A DNA stretch of 64,000 bases from Mercurialis annua (taxonomy: Eukaryota > Streptophyta > Magnoliopsida > Malpighiales > Euphorbiaceae). Below the pieces are notes generated by a model. The model had not been told where the DNA came from and did no database searches. It saw nothing but the letters and a program-made list of their open reading frames with translations. The stretch covers positions 28,098,201 to 28,162,200 of the forward strand of contig NC_065571.1 of the NCBI RefSeq assembly GCF_937616625.2. The letters are read 5' to 3'. Positions 9,855 to 22,270 of the stretch are shown piece by piece. The position numbers and the translations under genes were made by a program. Positions within the stretch are counted from its first letter, which is position 1. The number at the start of each line of letters is the position of its first letter.

Positions 9855-11547
9855 CTACAAAGCTGGAGTGTCGTCATCGTCTGGTGGGGTAGGTGGGGGC
9901 TGTGGCCGATACTCTGCCGGAAGGTTAGGAATCATCCTGACAATCTCCTCGCGTATCATCTGTGCCATGTTCGCAGCCTGCTGTTCCCGAGCCAATCGCA
10001 GACCCTCCTGAATGCCGGCCTGCACACGGCGCTCGACCTCCTCGTCTGCCTGCTGCGACGTCCTAGAAGAGCTGCCTCGCTGCACCCTGCTGCTTGGCCC
10101 GGCGTACCTGCTGCTCGCAGAACCCAACCCGTACACGCATTTCTTCTTGTTGATGCCCTCGATGTCTAGAAACACCTGGGTCTCGTCCACTGCAGCTGGG
10201 CTCGAGGAGCTACCCTCTCCGGTCTGAGGCTGTGTCGCAGCAGCAAGCCTCTCAGTGATGGCGTCCTACAAAACAATAAAAAATATATCAGTTTAGTTTT
10301 AAAGCAACCAAAAATGCATAACATATTACAAAGTAAACCTAATTTCTAACGAAATTTCGACAGCATTTCCTCTGTAATATGAGCATCACCCATTTTTCAG
10401 GGAAGTCCTGCAAGCAAATTCCAGTATATAATCCAATAGTAAACATGTTTAACAGCTAACCAACAAGCATTTTCAATCTAATAGATCATTTCCGAATTAT
10501 TAAATTCAACTTAGAGAATTACAAGTTTAATAAAAACTTACAGTCATATCCTGAGCCCGTTTGTCGACCGGCTTCTTGTCAGCCTTCGTGGAGTGAAGGC
10601 GAGTGTACAACTCCGTCGCACTCGGTTTCTGGTCAAGCTCCCTTTCCTAAAATAAAAAATACAATTCAATTAGTATCAAAATAAAATAAATACGTTATTT
10701 AAGTATTTTAATTACTGAATTTTAAAACAAACCATCACATCCATATGCTTCAGAGCAGAGCGAGATCCACCAGTATGGCGGACAGGTCCAGAACCGGCGC
10801 CCGCTGGCTCGCTCATCCGATTTGCTCGGGCGGTTTATGACCTTTTCTTCTCTTTCTCTGAGTTCCAGAACACGTTCCAAGCATCCCAGATGTCCTGGGT
10901 CACAGAAATATGCTTCTGTTGCGTCCTCCTCATTCTGTGGATGTTGTCTTTGTAGCGGTTGGCTGCATGGACCATGAAGACCTGTCTAATGACCTCCTCG
11001 CTGTACGCCGCACTATCCCACCAGAACTCTTTCTGCAAACAGTACAAACATGTTGCATTAGTTAGTTTTTTCAAAAAAAACATAATTTAAACGTTACGAA
11101 GCTGTAAATTGAATTACCTGGAACTCCTGGAAGTAGAACTCCCTCTGCTCGACTGTTAGAAAGCGCCATGCTGTTCCATTATCGAACCAGCACTTCCTAA
11201 ATATCTCCCGCATAGCCCGTGAAACAGGCCCAGAGTCGATCAACATCGTCCTGTGATTTTTTAGGCATAGTTTAGTATATATACATATTACAATTTAAAC
11301 GTGGAAAAATAAATTTTAAACATACCTGCTAGGGTCCGGGTGAACCCTCGCCCTACCCCGGTCGTCCAGAACAGCCGGGGGCTCGCCAGGCTCACGCTGC
11401 TGCCGAGGCTGAACAGGTGCTCCAGCCTCTAACTGCTGCTGCTGAGCAGCGTTGTCATCGCCAGGAACAGGGTCTGATCCCCGTCCGCGTCCTCGGCCTG
11501 AGGCTGATCCTCGGCCTGTGCCTGATCCTCGACCGCGACCCCTCATA
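9855..11547 (-). pseudogene. CACTA second gene: plant transposase-like protein (PF03004/TNPA-like), interrupted
   Basis: This is a multi-exon minus-strand gene. Exon 1 starts at 11547 with an RG-rich tail (MRGRGRGSGTGRGSASGRG), followed by exons carrying GPVSRAMREIFRKCW, FWWDSAAYSEEVIRQ and a basic helix (YKDNIHRMRRTQQ). Later exons hold KPSATELYTRLH and a C-terminal charged helix ending in TPPDDDDTPAL. Plausible GT-AG borders separate them, for example the 5' end of the FWWDS exon near 11037. The exon ending near 10835 is cut by a TAA that fits a Gln codon hit by C-to-T change. In En/Spm-type elements such a product binds the subterminal repeats. The family call is by recognised motif pattern; exact exon limits are approximate. 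Confidence 0.75.
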
Positions 11548-11773
11548 CCTGCACATACATCAATTTTAAATGTTTGACAAACAACCAACACATTTATTAA
11601 TAAAATTATACATTCCTTCGTGAAACATAAAACTATGAAATATAAATTCAAATTCAACAAGTGTACACATGAATAATATAATTAAAAAACATAAATTCGA
11701 GCAACGTTAATACATCATCTTTAACAATTGATTATGGTTGCAAAAAATCTAGTGCATAAAATTTACTAAACTA

Positions 11774-14700
11774 CTAAAGTTCTTCGCTTTCATCTTCGTC
11801 TGATGAGGATGCGATGAACTCATCTTCTGTTCCTTGTTCAGGAGGCATGAACAACGCATCTTCCTCAGCTTCTCCAGTTTGATCAGCCAAATATGTCGGA
11901 TTGTCTTCTGTTGCAACAATAAGAGGATTTTCTTCTATGTCATCTTGAAAGGCCGGGATAATCCCCTCGGGCATGTCAAGCTCTGATCGCGCCTTTATCC
12001 TGCAAACTGCCCACCAATTTATTTTATCACTTCTTTTACTCGGATATGGCAGGTAATGAACTTGGTCGGCCTGTTCAGCTAAGATGAATGGTTCATACTT
12101 GTTGTATCTCCTTCTGTTATTAATATCCACCATGTTGTATTTTTTGTTACTAATTGTGCCTGAATTTTGCGCTGGGTCGAACCATTCGCATTTAAATAAG
12201 ACAGTCGTTTTCATTGGAAGCGCTGGATACTCTAACTCAATTATGTCTGTCAGAAATCCATAAAAGTCATTTTCGCTATCGACATATTGAGTTCCCCTTA
12301 CGCAGACTCCACTATTCATTGTAAGTTGTTCCTCCCCATAAGCTTGAGTCTGAAACTTGAACCCGTTTACACGGTACCCCTTAAATGTTCTGACTGATCT
12401 AAGAGGTCCTTTAGCGAGACTAAGAATGAAGGGATTGGTACAGACAGTTGGATCTTACACCTGAAGCGTAAAAGTGTATTATAAATCGGAACTTTTAACT
12501 AAAAGAATCGAAATATATTCTGTTAAATACTTACATATTGTTGAAACCAGCAGGCAAAGTCACTCTCGAACTTCGCTTCAATTTGCGAGGTGCTGATTTC
12601 AGGGTTTCCTCTATGCAACTCGCCTTCGAAAACCCTTTAGTTACGAAGAAAACAATAATTAGAAGCTAAATAATCATTGTTAATTACATTGACAGCTGTA
12701 TTAAAGCTTACCCTCTGTAATTTTCAATTTCTGAACAATTCAACAGAACATATGTCCGGGCAGCAACAATCTCAGCATCTTCAAGATATCTCTTGCGGCA
12801 AGCACCCACTGATTGCCCTTGCGGCTTGAAAATCGATAGTCTCTCAACATCATCGTCCACTTCAATGTCACAAACTTCATTTCTTTGCAGCCGCTCAGGT
12901 ATCATTGGGTCACCTTCTGAAAAATAATAAGCTGCAAATTTTGCGGTTTCTTCATTTAAGTATCCGCTACTAATGCTTCCTTCCACCCTCCCTTTATTGC
13001 TCACTTTTTTTTTCAGTTTTCTCAAATATCTGATTCCACATACGCCACAGTAAGTAAACATTACATGTTAATATACTGATACACAGAATTGAGAAACTTC
13101 AGTAATATTACCTTTCAAATGGGTACATCCAGCGATACTGAACCGGCCCTGCCATCATAGCTTCGTACGGTAGATGTACGGGTAGATGTTCCATGGAGTC
13201 AAAAAAGCTGGGAGGAAAAATACGTTCCAGCTTACACAATATCTTTGGGATTTCCAGCCTCATACGATCTAGATCTTTCTCTGTTAGAGACGTGGAGGTT
13301 AACTCACGAAAGAAGATACTCAACTCTGTTATAGGCTCCCACACTTCCTTCGGTAATAGCTCACGGAGAGCGATTGGCGTAAGTCTTTGCATAAAAATGT
13401 GGCAGTCGTGACTTTTCATTCCATGCATTTTCATACCGATTGTATCGACACATCTGGACAAGTTGGACGCATAGCCATCTGGAAATTTTATTAACTTTAT
13501 CCACTCGAGCAAAGCCTTTTTTCCGTCCCTGTCCAAAGCATACATTGCCTTAGGAAATCTCCCAGTAACCGGATCTTTTGCTAACTCAGGCCGAGCACAT
13601 ATGTCATTTAACTCTTCTCTCGATTTTGCATGGTCTTTTGTTTTCCCGGGAATATTTAGTACAGTATTGAAAATGTTGTCGAATACGTTTTTCTCAATAT
13701 GCATGACATCGAGATTGTGACGAATTAGATTCGTTTTTCAATACGGCAAATCCCAGAATATACTTTTTTTATTCCAACCATAATTTTCCGACTTCGCAGC
13801 ATTATTTTTCTCAGCCCCAATTTCATATGCCTTCATAAATCCCAGACTGTCCACCTCTGCCAACAATTCTTCTCCGGTTTTCGGCTGTCCGAAACTATTG
13901 TTTACGGTTTTTCCTTTTCGGAAATGAGTTGTATTACGACGGTACGGGTGACCACGAGGCAAGAACTTTCTGTGACAGTCAAACCACGACTGTTTTCTAC
14001 TCCCTTTAAGCGTAAAAGCTTCCGTATTTTCCATGCAGTGTGGGCAAGCCAGTCTCCCAGATGTGCTCCAGCCAGACAACATCAAATAAGCAGGAAAATC
14101 ATTAATTGTCCACATAAGTGCCGCTTTCATTTGGAAATTATGTCGCCTTTGAACGTCGAATGTCTGCACTCCGAATTCCCACAGTTTGTTCAGCTCAGCT
14201 ATCAACGGTTTCAGGAAAATATCCATTTGGTGTTTAGGATTTCGAGGCCCAGGGACAATAACAGTTAAAAACATGAACTCATCTTTCATACACATCCCTG
14301 GGGGGAGATTGTATGGTGTCAAAATTACAGGCCATGATGAATAATTCTGCCCGAAGGCCCCAAATGGCTGAAACCCATCAGTACATCGGCCCAGTCTGAT
14401 ATTTCAAACTTCTGCCGCAAACTCTGTATGCAATTCACTGAAATGTTTCCACGCCGGGGAGTCTGACGGGTGACACATCTTTCCATCAACCATTTCGTGT
14501 TCTGCGTGCCACGTCATATGCTTGGCGGTGGCTTTAGAAGCGTACAACCTCTGCAGTCTCGGAGTTATAGGAAAATAAAACATTTTCCTATAAGGGACGT
14601 TAACTCGTCTTTTCACACAATTTCCTTTAGGGGGCGGTTTCCACCGTTCGTGATCGCAAATTTTGCATCGTGTTAACTCCGCGTCTGACCCCCAATAAAT

Positions 14701-15383
14701 CATGCAATTGCGGAAACAGCAATCGATAACTTCAACCGGCAACCCAAGACCTCTGACTATCTTCTTTATTTAAGCAAAGTTCTTTGGCATCTTGTTGTCC
14801 TCTGGGAGCAGCTCTTGTATAAATTCGGTCACATCATCTACTAAAGCTACTGACCCACTATGTCGACATTTGATGTCCAACATTTTAGCAGCTGCAGACA
14901 AGGGAGAATGTTTGCTATTACCGGGGCATACAGGTTCTTCGGCCGCACGCATCATATCATAAAAATGTTTAGCTTCATTATTCGGCTCCTCCTCCATGAA
15001 CACTACTTCTGGACCCGCAGCATCAATAACCATTCTCTGAACTGAGCTGAACTCGTCACCCCCTTCATATTCCATGTCAACGTCATACTCCGGCAGTTGT
15101 GTAACAGGACGGGGATTTAAAACATTTCCCTCCCCATGAAAAACCCAAACTTGATAATCTTTAACAAACCCTTTCTGAAAATGTGGAGCTTCACTGTTTC
15201 GACATCTCGGTAACTCGTATTTTTACATCCCACCCTAGGGCAAGGGCATTTAAAATCGGGCCCGCTCATACACGCTGGATGGCGTAAAGCGAAATTTACA
15301 AACTCTTGGACGCGCTCCTCAAAACCAGGGTACAGCAACCCGCCCTGGAGCCGCCTATACATCTAAATTCGGTCTGTATCCAT
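11774..15383 (-). pseudogene. tnpD-like: TNP2-type CACTA transposase, multi-exon, with several stops
   Basis: The minus-strand gene starts at ATG 15383. The order is transposase-associated domain (15362-15117: MYRRLQGGLLYPGF, CPCPRVGCKN), TNP2 domain (about 14742-13738: CKICDHERW, CTDGFQPFG, ACPHCMENTEAF), HNLDVMHIEKNVFDN at 13730-13680, DUF4218-like (13704-12708: MHGMKSHDCHIFMQRL, FFRELTS) and DUF4216-like (12420-11774: DPAQNSG, DINNRRRYNKYEPF, YLPYPS). Stops at 15365-15363, 14772-14770, 14406-14404 and 13740-13738 interrupt it. An 82-bp GT-AG intron at 13030-13111 joins FER to YLRKL. Two more introns lie near 12710-12633 and 12540-12466. The length and domain order match an intact family member apart from the stops. 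Confidence 0.9.
13030..13111 (-). other. 82-bp intron in the CACTA transposase
   Basis: On the minus strand the donor is GAAAG|GTAATATT at 13111 and the acceptor is GGAATCAG|ATATTTG at 13030. Splicing joins codons for F-E-R to Y-L-R-K-L across a split Arg codon and restores the DUF4218-like reading. Confidence 0.85.
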
Positions 15384-16940
15384 TTCTGTAGCACGGATAA
15401 TTAGGAGGGTTTTCGCTCGAGAATAGCAAAGTCAATGTAATTGACTGCTTTAAAGGTATGGACCTATCCCATTCGCAAAACTGGCTCCCCTTAACTCGGC
15501 CACGATATATGCTTAGCAACGGAGAAAAATATTCGGCAGCCTTCCGGCGTCGTTTTCCTTCAGTGCGATATTTAGTATATGCGCTGTAACGCTAATTATA
15601 TATTCTGCGAGGAATAAGCGTTACAAAACATATACTATACATCCACCCGGAGAACAAACGCTGAAAAACAACCAAATATTTTTCTACCGCTACTAGACAT
15701 ATATGGTTTTCGTGACCGAGTTACGGGAGGACCAGTTTTGCAAACTGTACAAACTGTACAATCCCGTGTCGTTCAATCTTTTGAACACACGAGACGGGAA
15801 ATCTAAGACTAGGTTTGCGATTTTATTCGGTGGGAATAAAATCGCGGTCAATTTAGGTTGAAATTTGTAATTTAACTACTAAATGAAAAATAAAAAAAAA
15901 TCATAATACTTACTTGTTGCAGAGCAGAACCGCAATAGATAACGAAAGATGTAATATGTCGGACCGATGCAAAAAATGGACGGCTATCAAATTAACCTAT
16001 CACACAATTAGATTCAATATTTTGTTATTATTTAAGTAAATACATTAATTAATTTAAAAAAAATTTGGCAGAACTTCCCCTAAAAAATGAGCATCACCCA
16101 TTTTTAAGGGAAGTCCTGCAAGAAAATTACAAATCACAAACCAACAATACAATCCACTTATAACAAAATTAATTAACTAAATAACTAATTATATATTTTT
16201 ACCAATTAATTATAAAATTAAATCAATTAATTAATTAAACAAATAATAAACTTAACAATTTAACCTAATCAATCCTAATAAAACAATTAATTAACCTAAT
16301 AATTAAACTTAACATTTTAATTAAACTACTTAACTTAAAATTTTAACTTAAGTAATCAATCAATCTAATTAATTTAATTTTCTGATTTAACAATTTACCC
16401 TAATTAATTATTCAATCTATAAAACCAGAAAATTAATTACTAATTTTCTAAATTAATCTAATTAACATATTTAATTAAAAAAACCTTAAATACAATTAAC
16501 CCATAATTAATAAAAACTAATTAATTAAAATCTAACCCTAAATTAATCCTAATAATCTACTCTAACCCTAATTAATAAACTTATAATTTAAATAATAATC
16601 CTAAATTAATAAAAATTATAATTAATAAAAACCTAATCTAACCTTAAAATTGAAGTTGCTGGAGACCAAGCGGCAGCGGCGGCAGCAAGGAGGCGGCGAC
16701 AGCAAGGAGGCGGAAATTTCTGCAAAAAAAATACAAATTCAATAAACAGCAAAAATTAAAAGCAAATATTAAAAACTAACCTAAGAATATACAGAGAGGA
16801 GAGGAAACCGATGGGTTTGCGCCGGAAACGATGGATTTGCGCCGGAGAGGAGAGGAAACGATGGGAAGGTGAGGGCGGCGGCGGTTCTGATTCAGAAATA
16901 AAATGATTAAGGGAGAAGAGAAACCTGCGGTTTCGTTTAT
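15384..16940. other. CACTA 5' region, non-coding
   Basis: This lies between the transposase start and the right subterminal repeats. It includes a very AT-rich stretch (about 16140-16640) and a GC-rich GGCGGC/GCAGC stretch near 16660-16710. It also has a 45-bp motif (about 16085-16128, GAGCATCACCCATTTTTAAG) that recurs near 10379-10425 inside the second gene. I see no further exon. Confidence 0.55.
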
Positions 16941-16949
16941 GTTCTGATT

Positions 16950-17395
16950 TTTAGCGACGGATTTGTCTCCGTCGCCAACTCCGTCGCTAACTATCAGAAC
17001 ATAAATGAAACGGTTCGTTTCATTTTCTTTATTAGCGACGGATTAAAATGTCCGTCGCTAAAGTAGCGACGGACTGTAAAATTCCGTCGCTAATCATGAA
17101 AATAATACGAACCGTTTCTATTCTCTATGAGTTAGCGACGGAATTTTGGATTCCGTCGCCAGTTTTTCATCCAAAATAGGGCGCTTAGTTTCCCTCCAAA
17201 ATCCCGCCATTTTAGCGACGGATTGGCGACGGATTGTCCGTCGCTAAAATGGCGGGCACTCTCCCGCCACACTTTTTGGCGATTTAGCGACGGCTGTGTT
17301 ATCGGTCGCTAAATCTGTCGCTATTGTGTGGATTTAGCGACGGATATCCTGTCCGTCGCTAAAGTCCGTCGCAAATCACCTGTATTCTAGTAGTG
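16950..17395. repeat. CACTA right subterminal repeat field and terminal repeat
   Basis: Repeated TTAGCGACGGA/TCCGTCGCTAA modules in both orientations lead to the terminal TTCTAGTAGTG. They correspond to those at the left end. The spacing pattern differs (GCTAA here against GCAAA on the left), so the two ends are distinct. Confidence 0.9.
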
Positions 17396-17398
17396 GAT

Positions 17399-18293
17399 AA
17401 TTTAAATCATATTTAATAATTATCATTTAAAGTATTAAAATAAAATACATGACAAAAACACGCCAGCTTAAAAGGATAACAGTCCTTAATAGGGTGTATC
17501 AGCGGGGTCCAACGGGCGCGGCCCCTTGGCGAGCTCTGGGGGCAGCGCCCCAAGCGGGGTCCAGGGGTGCATCTTAAAAACTGATCAGAAACAATTTATT
17601 TAACACTTAAATAAAACCAGTTTAATTAATTCAGCTCATAGCAGAATTATGCATAGTTTTATAAATTATGTTCATAACATAATTAAACTCAGTTTTACTA
17701 ATAGAATTAACAACAATTTCATAAATAGTTAAATAATCCTATTCAATACAGAATTACTAATAGAATTAAAACAGTTTCACAAATAGTTTACTAATCATAT
17801 TCAAAACAGAATTACTAATAGAATTAAAGTAATTTCACAAACAGTTTACTAATCCTATTCAAAACAAAATTACTAATAGAATTAAAAATATTTTCACAAA
17901 CAGTTTACTAATCCCATTCAAAAACAGTTTTCCTAATAGAATTAAAACAGTTTCATAGACAGTTTACTAATCCTATTCAAAAACAGTTTTATTAATCTGT
18001 TTCCCGTTTTCTTATCAATTCGTATGAAAATTAATACTACTAACCTTTAATCAAATTAAAAACGTAATATTAATTTAGAACAGTATATTCAAAGTTTTAA
18101 TCACATTAAACGATTAATCAAATTAATTCTTTATACTGTTTTTCATACAATTTAATCACATAAACGATTTAGGTATAATTAAAACGAATTATAATTCCTT
18201 TAACATGGTTTCGAAAACAACCTTTTTTCAAAAAAGAACATACAATAAGCATATATCACATATATACTCAGAATCTAATTAATCAAATTACAA
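17399..18293 (-). other. Copia leader, part next to the primer-binding site, with a 58-60 bp tandem repeat
   Basis: This is the copia untranslated leader beyond the CACTA target site. At about 17690-17995 there are five degenerate copies of a 58-60 bp unit containing ACTAATAGAATTAAA and TTTCACAAACAG. I see no coding frame. Confidence 0.75.
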
Positions 18294-18308
18294 GCTGCTC
18301 TGATATCA
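18294..18308 (-). promoter_or_regulatory. Copia primer-binding site
   Basis: On the minus strand this reads TGATATCAGAGCAGC, one base after the LTR end CCCAACA. It is a one-base variant of the usual initiator-Met site TGGTATCAGAGC. Confidence 0.88.
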
Positions 18309-18309
18309 C

Positions 18310-21300
18310 TGTTGGGTTTTTTAGGTTCATAACGCAGCGAAATTTCAAACAATTTATCTAAAACCTAGACCAAGATCCATGCGATTCGAATAAATAGATT
18401 AACAGCAGAATTAATACTTATTTGTTTGTCGAATTCAAACAGCAATGTAGGAAGGAAGGAGGTGGTTCACTTTGGTGATCCCTGGCCTCGGATAAAAAAT
18501 GTCTCCAAAAGAATGCGTCCTCTACGAGTATCCACACGAACAGACCTTAGCCAAAACTAGTGCTTGTTTGCTAGCACTATTGCTTCACAAAGCAATTTTA
18601 AATTTTAGTGATTATGTCTTGTGTTTATTTTGAAAAACACATGACTCAAAACCCTAGCCTTAAGAGTCTATTTATAAGAAAATAGGACATTTAGGGTTTA
18701 CTCAAAAACGTGTTTTGCAGTTATATGCAAACACTACGTTTTTGATAGCTCTTTTGAGTTCATGTCTATAAAAATCTCTTTTTGATAATTACACATATAT
18801 ATTAATTATTATTATTGTCTTCAAAAGATAATACCTTAAGGAAAACACTTATCCTTAAATTTTGAATTAATATATATATTTATTAGTATATATATATATA
18901 TTACGAATTATATATATATATATATATATATATTGTCATAACCGTAACCTAATCCCGTTTAGAATTCAATAAGTAATTTCATTTAGAATTCATTATGCAT
19001 TGCATATCATGTATAATTATTATAAAAGAGAAATTTAAATAACGATATAGGCATTTTAGATGTCAAAAATAAATTGAAAACAAAAGTAACGATTAGTTTA
19101 ATTGAATCGGTATAATTGAACAAAAGAAAAAACTCAAGGATTGAAAGATATGTTTAATATATCATTGAGGGCTTAAGAGGATGTTTGTATTAAGCATATC
19201 TATCTATGTGTAAATGTCAAAATTATCCTTAAGAGTTGCTAAGTGTTTAGCCAAGGTTAGAGATCTAAGGTAATTTCATGATTAGTTAGATTACTTAAAC
19301 ATGGAGACTCTGCAAACAAAATTTACAACATAAAACCTAATTCTAAAACTCCCAAGCTTCGATTCTGATTGTTCTTGAGGTCTAGGAAGAGATTCAAGAT
19401 CATTTGGTAAGAAATTTTATCTAAATAGCTTGTGTATTTGAAGTTTACCTAGTGATATTATATTCTCTTTTTGAATTCAGTATTTGCAGTTTAGTGCGTG
19501 ATGCATATCTCGAGTTCTATAACTCCAAATTATGTTCTGTTTTCTGATATAGAAACTTTAGTGTGTCTCCTACAACTTTTATTATTTGAGGTTAATCTGG
19601 TTCGGTCTTATTAATACCGTAATCGACCATGATATTTTATTGCTTCAGCTGTGAAGAGTCTGAACACACCTCACTAAAAATCGTATAACTCATTGCTTCG
19701 ATATTGCAATGATGAAATTATTTTTGATTTGGATTCTAGACTCAAAGGGCTAAATGTTCACTGAAGGGTTTGTTAAAATTATGTCAATACTATTCACAGG
19801 ACATGTTTGAATAGAGACTTAATGTTCTGCCTACTAAGGCAGATTTGTTACCAAGTTCATAATCATACATAAACCATATAGAAATCCATTTTTAGGTGCT
19901 GCATTTAGGTTAAATCAATATTAGATATATGTATAAGTTTATATATGTGATTGTGATTGAGTTTTCGGATTTACATTACTCATTTAGGTGCTCGTTTTGG
20001 CAACGACGGTGCAACTAGGAAGTAAGGCAGCTTTTGACGATATTTTGGACTAGTTTTGGTTGTTGTGTGGTGAGTAGATATACTAGCCCTGGCTACTGAA
20101 ATAGATATGCTATTTTGATATTCAAAATGTTAAGGTTTATTGTGTTTTAAATTGTTATATATGGTTTTTTTGGAATGCACGAAAGGTGATCGATGAAATG
20201 CCTTGTTTCAATATTTTAAATACTACCTCTGGTAAATGTTGTATAAAATGAAAGAAGTTTTGAATAGAATCTATATAAGTGTTTGATTTTAGTAAAGCTT
20301 TGATGCTTTTGATATAATGAGTATATTTTTATGAATGTGTAATACCTTTCGGCAATTCAATAGTTTTTTGATTTGGTTAAGTTTTGAATGAGATTTGAAA
20401 TGGTTTTACTATTGAATGGTATTGCGTTTTGATGTAATGATTTGAGATTTCTTTTTATATGATATGCCTACTCTGTAATGATACATATTTGAGAGGTGCT
20501 GAGTTGTGATATGCACCTGGTTATGTGCTAAGTTAGTGATATGCACATGTGAGATATTATGAGTGTCTATGCGCATTTGACACAGGCCACTTGATTGATG
20601 GTCAGTGAAAAGAGAAGGGCTAAGCCGTGCTAATGATGGAGAAGAGTTAGCCATCAAGTATTCCTAGATATGTTGGTTAGACTGTAGATCAATGTTGTGT
20701 TCCTGATTACAGGTCTATGGTTTACATTATTGTTGCAGGGTAACATATCACTGTTATAGTTGATGATTGATACAACTATGTTTCATAGGTAAAAGGAAAT
20801 TGTTTTGATATTCGTTTACATTTGTAAATGCTTTCGTGATGGACTTGACAAGTATTTTGTGTTGTATTGAGCTGTTTTCCAGTATACATTATTATATGAT
20901 ATGCTTACTTTAAGTATATAAATGTTTTATGCTTGTTATTTCTATTCACTGAGTTTTCGCTTATTTTAGTTGTTTTAAAACCTTTCAGTTAGCAAGGCAA
21001 TCTACAGTATAGTTGACTATAGAGAGAGTTGGGCTTAGAGTTTGGGCTTGAGACATAGAGGTTGGCCACATTTCAGAGTTTTGAGATGTCTTGATGTTTT
21101 TGTTTAGAATAAACTTATTTATACCTAAATATATATTTTTAATCATATGTATAAAAGTTTGTAACAGTACTTAATTTCATATAGTGGTTTAAATAAAATG
21201 TTCAATAAAAGTTTTTCATCTATTTGTGCTTAATTATTTATAGAACACGTTTTAAAATTTTGATTTGGAGATAAATATATTTTTAATAACCATCAATCTC

Positions 21301-22270
21301 GTGCTAAGTAAGGCGAGGTTTGACATATATAATAATTAATAACTTAATTTCATTGGGCTTATACAATCCATAACTGTTTTGGGCCTGTTCTAAGTGTGCG
21401 ACGCTGTAGGTTCATATAACGTTGGCAGCAGGCCCAAAATCCCTATTTCAGCCCACAAGTCATAAGTGGCCTCTAGCAAGACATTATGACTACCCAAGTT
21501 ATACAAATATCGATAATCTGATTTAACCATTTACAATAATATTTTAATCCCTTTGTCTCTCGATATCCAAATTGAATATAAGGCATAGTTGTGTCATCCT
21601 TATAATATTCAATCATTAGTTTCATGATTATAAGTAGACTGAAAATGATAACTCTTTATCAATTCATTTATCATGTCCTTCAGTCTATCTTCTTTCAATG
21701 GGCCCATAGATATCTTACTCAAATAAATGAGGGACAAATTCCTTCTCAGTCACTCACATTTCTCACATAGTTACTTTCATATCCAACGACAATCTATTCC
21801 ACTATCCTGTTAAAGATAATGTAAGACTGTATCAAAACATGAAATAGCTATGTAGAAATCCATGATGATTTCAAGGTCAACGGATTATACTAATAGAACT
21901 GTAATGAGAATTACTTATGACATTTATCTATGTAGTATTCTCAAGGTGGGTCATCCAGTGCCTTATTTTTCAAATAGCACCTATAATTTGACTTTATATC
22001 TCATATACATGATTAGTAAAATATAATCATCAGTCAACATCATACTAGTCTCAATGTACTATTAAGATTAGGGATAGATGGAATATAATTCTTTTATAAA
22101 ACCTAAGGGTTCTACTATCAAGTCACATTCTTGATGACCTTAGAAAGAATTAAACATTTAAGTATTTTAATCATAATATAAAATGATAAAAACTGCCAAT
22201 CAATAAAAATAACAAAACGATAAAGTCAATACATGGTCAAACATGATTGACCTAGTGCATATCACTAACA
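18310..22270 (-). repeat. 5' LTR of the copia element, interrupted by a solo LTR
   Basis: The minus-strand LTR starts TGTTAGTGATATGC at 22270 and ends CCCAACA at 18310. Without the insert at 18934-21325 and its duplicated TATAT it is about 1.56 kb. The bases just outside (22271-22275, aaccg) would be one target duplication; the partner lies left of the window. Confidence 0.8.
18934..21325. mobile_element. Solo LTR, about 2.4 kb, gypsy-like
   Basis: The block begins TGTCATAACC and ends GGTTTGACA, flanked on both sides by TATAT (18929-18933 and 21326-21330). It has no primer-binding site, polypurine tract or coding region, so it fits one LTR left after recombination. The target is a (TA)n run, which weakens the duplication evidence. 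A phrase near 20946 (TTCACTGAGTTTTCGC) resembles plus-strand gypsy LTR transcription-end regions. Confidence 0.7.

Larger units (their letters stand above)
9088..17395 (-). mobile_element. CACTA (En/Spm-type) DNA transposon, structurally complete, 8,308 bp
   Basis: The left end reads CACTACAAGAAAACAG and the right end, reverse-complemented, reads CACTACTAGAATACAG. The target duplication GAT flanks it at 9085-9087 and 17396-17398, and 3 bp is the expected size for this superfamily. Both subterminal regions are packed with CGACGGA/TCCGTCG modules. Two minus-strand genes fill the middle: a TNP2-type transposase (15383-11774) and a second transposase-like protein (11547-9855). Both carry stops, so this copy cannot move itself, although its ends look usable in trans. 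It lies in the copia leader. Confidence 0.95.
6975..22270 (-). mobile_element. Decayed Ty1/copia retrotransposon, 5' half, carrying two nested insertions
   Basis: On the minus strand the order is 5' LTR (22270 to 18310, interrupted by a solo LTR), primer-binding site (18308 to 18294), leader (18293 to 8465, interrupted by a CACTA transposon), gag, protease and the pre-integrase zinc region. The element is then broken at 6975 by the gag-only gypsy insertion, and the rest of pol must lie to the left of the window. The LTR begins TGTTAGTGATATGC and ends CCCAACA. Once the nested insert is removed the LTR is about 1.56 kb. It sits inside the plus-strand gypsy element found at 22271 onward. Confidence 0.85.

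Noticed and set aside
17499..17570. GC-rich block (GGGGTCCAACGGGCGCGGCCCC) as a CpG-island promoter
   Set aside because: It is only about 70 bp inside the copia leader. No transcription unit starts there.
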